Assembly (NCBI GenBank): GCA_025351325.1
Contig: JANXWE010000196.1
Location: forward strand, 1 to 34,316
Direction: 5' to 3'
From: Fimbriiglobus sp.
GTDB taxonomy: Bacteria > Planctomycetota > Planctomycetia > Gemmatales > Gemmataceae
DNA length: 34,316 nt
The notes under the pieces are model-generated. The model saw only the letters and a program-made list of their open reading frames with translations. It ran no database searches and was not told where the DNA came from. Positions 33,317-34,316 of the stretch are shown here, one piece after another (the first letter of the stretch is position 1; every line of letters starts with the position of its first letter). The translations under genes were made by a program, and so were the position numbers.

Positions 33317-34316
33317 GTGACTTCGCAATCGATCCTCGGAATCCTTCACTCCCTCGCCGCGACCGGGTCGCCGGTGCCGGACGGGGAACTGCTGCGCCGG
33401 TTCTTGGCGAACGACGAACGGGCGTTCGCGGAACTGGTTCGCCGGCACGGGCGGTTGGTCTGGGCGGTCTGTCGGCATCTCACGCGCTCCGATACTGAAG
33501 CCGACGATGCGTTCCAAGCGACATTCTTAGTGTTGCTGAAGAACGCGAAGAAAGTCCGCGATCCGGGCAAACTATCGGCGTGGTTGCACGGTGTCGCTTA
33601 CAAGGTCTGCGCGAAGACCCGGCAGGCGGCGCAGCGCCGGCAGGCCCGTGAGCAAGCAATGGCCGTGCGAGAAGGGAACGGCTCCGCCGTTCCGGATTCC
33701 GCCTGGGATCGGGCGCTCGCGGCCGTGCACGAAGAGGTGGCCAAGCTGCCCGAGACCCTGCGGGTGCCGTTCGTGCTCTGTTGCCTGGAAGGCATTGGCG
33801 TCACGGAAGCGGCCGCGCAACTCGGGTGGAAACTCGGCACCCTCTCGGGCCGGCTGACGCGGGCCAAGGATGCGGTTTTAGTCAAGCTCGAAGCGCGCGG
33901 GATGACGCTCGGCATCGTCGCCACGGTCGGGGTCGTCAGCGTGCCGACAGCGGTGGCAGCCAAGGCGGCCGCACTTGCTCACGTTGGGTTTGCGGTTCCG
34001 ATTACGATTCTTCAACTGTCTCAAGGAGTCATTGGCATGAGTATGAAATCGATGAAAATGCTCGCAGCGGCCGTAATGGTGACCTGTGGGCTGGGCCTCA
34101 GCGTCGGCACCGGCTGGGTGACCCACGCCGAAGCGCAGACAGGTTCGGCGGCTGGTACGCAAGCGAAGCCGAAGGTCGACGACCGCGTGAAGCAGCTCGA
34201 GGCGGAACTGAAGTCCGCGAAGAGACTGGTGCCCCCGGTGATGATCGATCCGAAGGCCGAGGTGGAGCGGTTGCAATCCGAGTTGGATCGAGCCCGGGCC
34301 GTCGCCGAACGAGAAG
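33317..34316 (+). CDS. ECF sigma factor with C-terminal membrane extension, 3'-partial
   Basis: At least 333 residues, running off the right edge. The GTG at 33317 has GAGG 5 bases upstream. Sigma region 2: FAELVRRHGRLVWAVCRHL and ADDAFQATFLVLLKNAKKV, then LSAWLHGVAYKVC. Sigma region 4: LPETLRVPFVLCCLEGIGV, TEAAAQLGWKLGTLSGRLTRA. The usual ECF protein would end here at about 190 residues. This one continues with a hydrophobic stretch (MTLGIVATVGVVSVPTAVAA), a second (MKMLAAAVMVTCGLGLSVG) and then an AEAQT-type signal cleavage-like site and a coiled-coil-rich tail (VDDRVKQLEAELKSAKRL, EVERLQSELDRARAVAE). Such long ECF factors are characteristic of planctomycetes; the tail may act as a built-in anti-sigma or sensor. 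No anti-sigma gene is seen. Confidence 0.92.
   Translation, partial: MTSQSILGILHSLAATGSPVPDGELLRRFLANDERAFAELVRRHGRLVWAVCRHLTRSDTEADDAFQATFLVLLKNAKKVRDPGKLSAWLHGVAYKVCAKTRQAAQRRQAREQAMAVREGNGSAVPDSAWDRALAAVHEEVAKLPETLRVPFVLCCLEGIGVTEAAAQLGWKLGTLSGRLTRAKDAVLVKLEARGMTLGIVATVGVVSVPTAVAAKAAALAHVGFAVPITILQLSQGVIGMSMKSMKMLAAAVMVTCGLGLSVGTGWVTHAEAQTGSAAGTQAKPKVDDRVKQLEAELKSAKRLVPPVMIDPKAEVERLQSELDRARAVAERE

Overview
The window is a stretch of bacterial chromosome that looks like a planctomycete, most likely of the Gemmataceae. The reasons are the GC-rich coding, the very long multi-PDZ site-2 protease, a TIGR03067-type lipoprotein, a Ser/Thr kinase with the planctomycete N-terminal helix region and an FGE-like C-terminus, zinc-ribbon membrane proteins, and an ECF sigma factor with a C-terminal membrane extension. 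No rRNA, tRNA, CRISPR array, transposase or phage gene was seen. Lineage is inferred from gene families, not measured.

Layout. Positions 1-3600 (+) hold the 3' part of an RseP-like protease, a protein with a helix-hairpin-helix-like segment, and an antitoxin/ParE-type toxin pair whose toxin has no usable start in its own frame. Positions 3605-8860 (-) hold a polysaccharide-export lipoprotein and then mfd, preceded by a DUF3885-like protein and a TIGR03067-type lipoprotein. A dispersed palindromic repeat is inserted in frame inside mfd. Positions 8983-11908 (+) are a run of SGNH hydrolase, BatD-like membrane protein and LOG-family phosphoribohydrolase. Positions 12016-15444 (-) hold an AT-richer trypsin-like protease and an S41 protease-nadC operon with a recognisable promoter and a leader hairpin that can cover the ribosome site. 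Positions 15579-21149 (-) are a compact cluster: thioesterase, NPCBM-domain protein, zinc-ribbon/TM protein and a double-length ABC-2 permease. Positions 21281-24520 (-) hold a small membrane protein with an intrinsic terminator, a kinase-FGE fusion and a thioredoxin-like lipoprotein, with a perfect 23-bp-arm palindrome between the last two. Positions 24627-30906 hold a TPR-glycosyltransferase (+), a metallophosphoesterase (-) overlapping it tail to tail, a dihaem cytochrome-like protein, a FabG-like reductase, a 151-bp terminal-inverted-repeat element, a methyltransferase and a double-HhH ComEA-like protein (all +). Positions 30910-33018 (-) hold a Tat-exported DUF3500 protein and an unrecognised secreted protein. 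An ECF sigma factor (+) runs off the right edge.

How the genes work together. Most are housekeeping or cell-envelope functions. The clearest functional units are S41-nadC (ATGA overlap), thioesterase-NPCBM (ATGA overlap) leading into zinc ribbon-permease, and SGNH-BatD-like-LOG (1- and 6-base gaps). The most unusual signals are not new enzymes but DNA elements: the palindrome expressed inside the RNA-polymerase-binding domain of Mfd, the 53-bp hairpin at 23981-24033, and the 151-bp structured element at 29279-29429.
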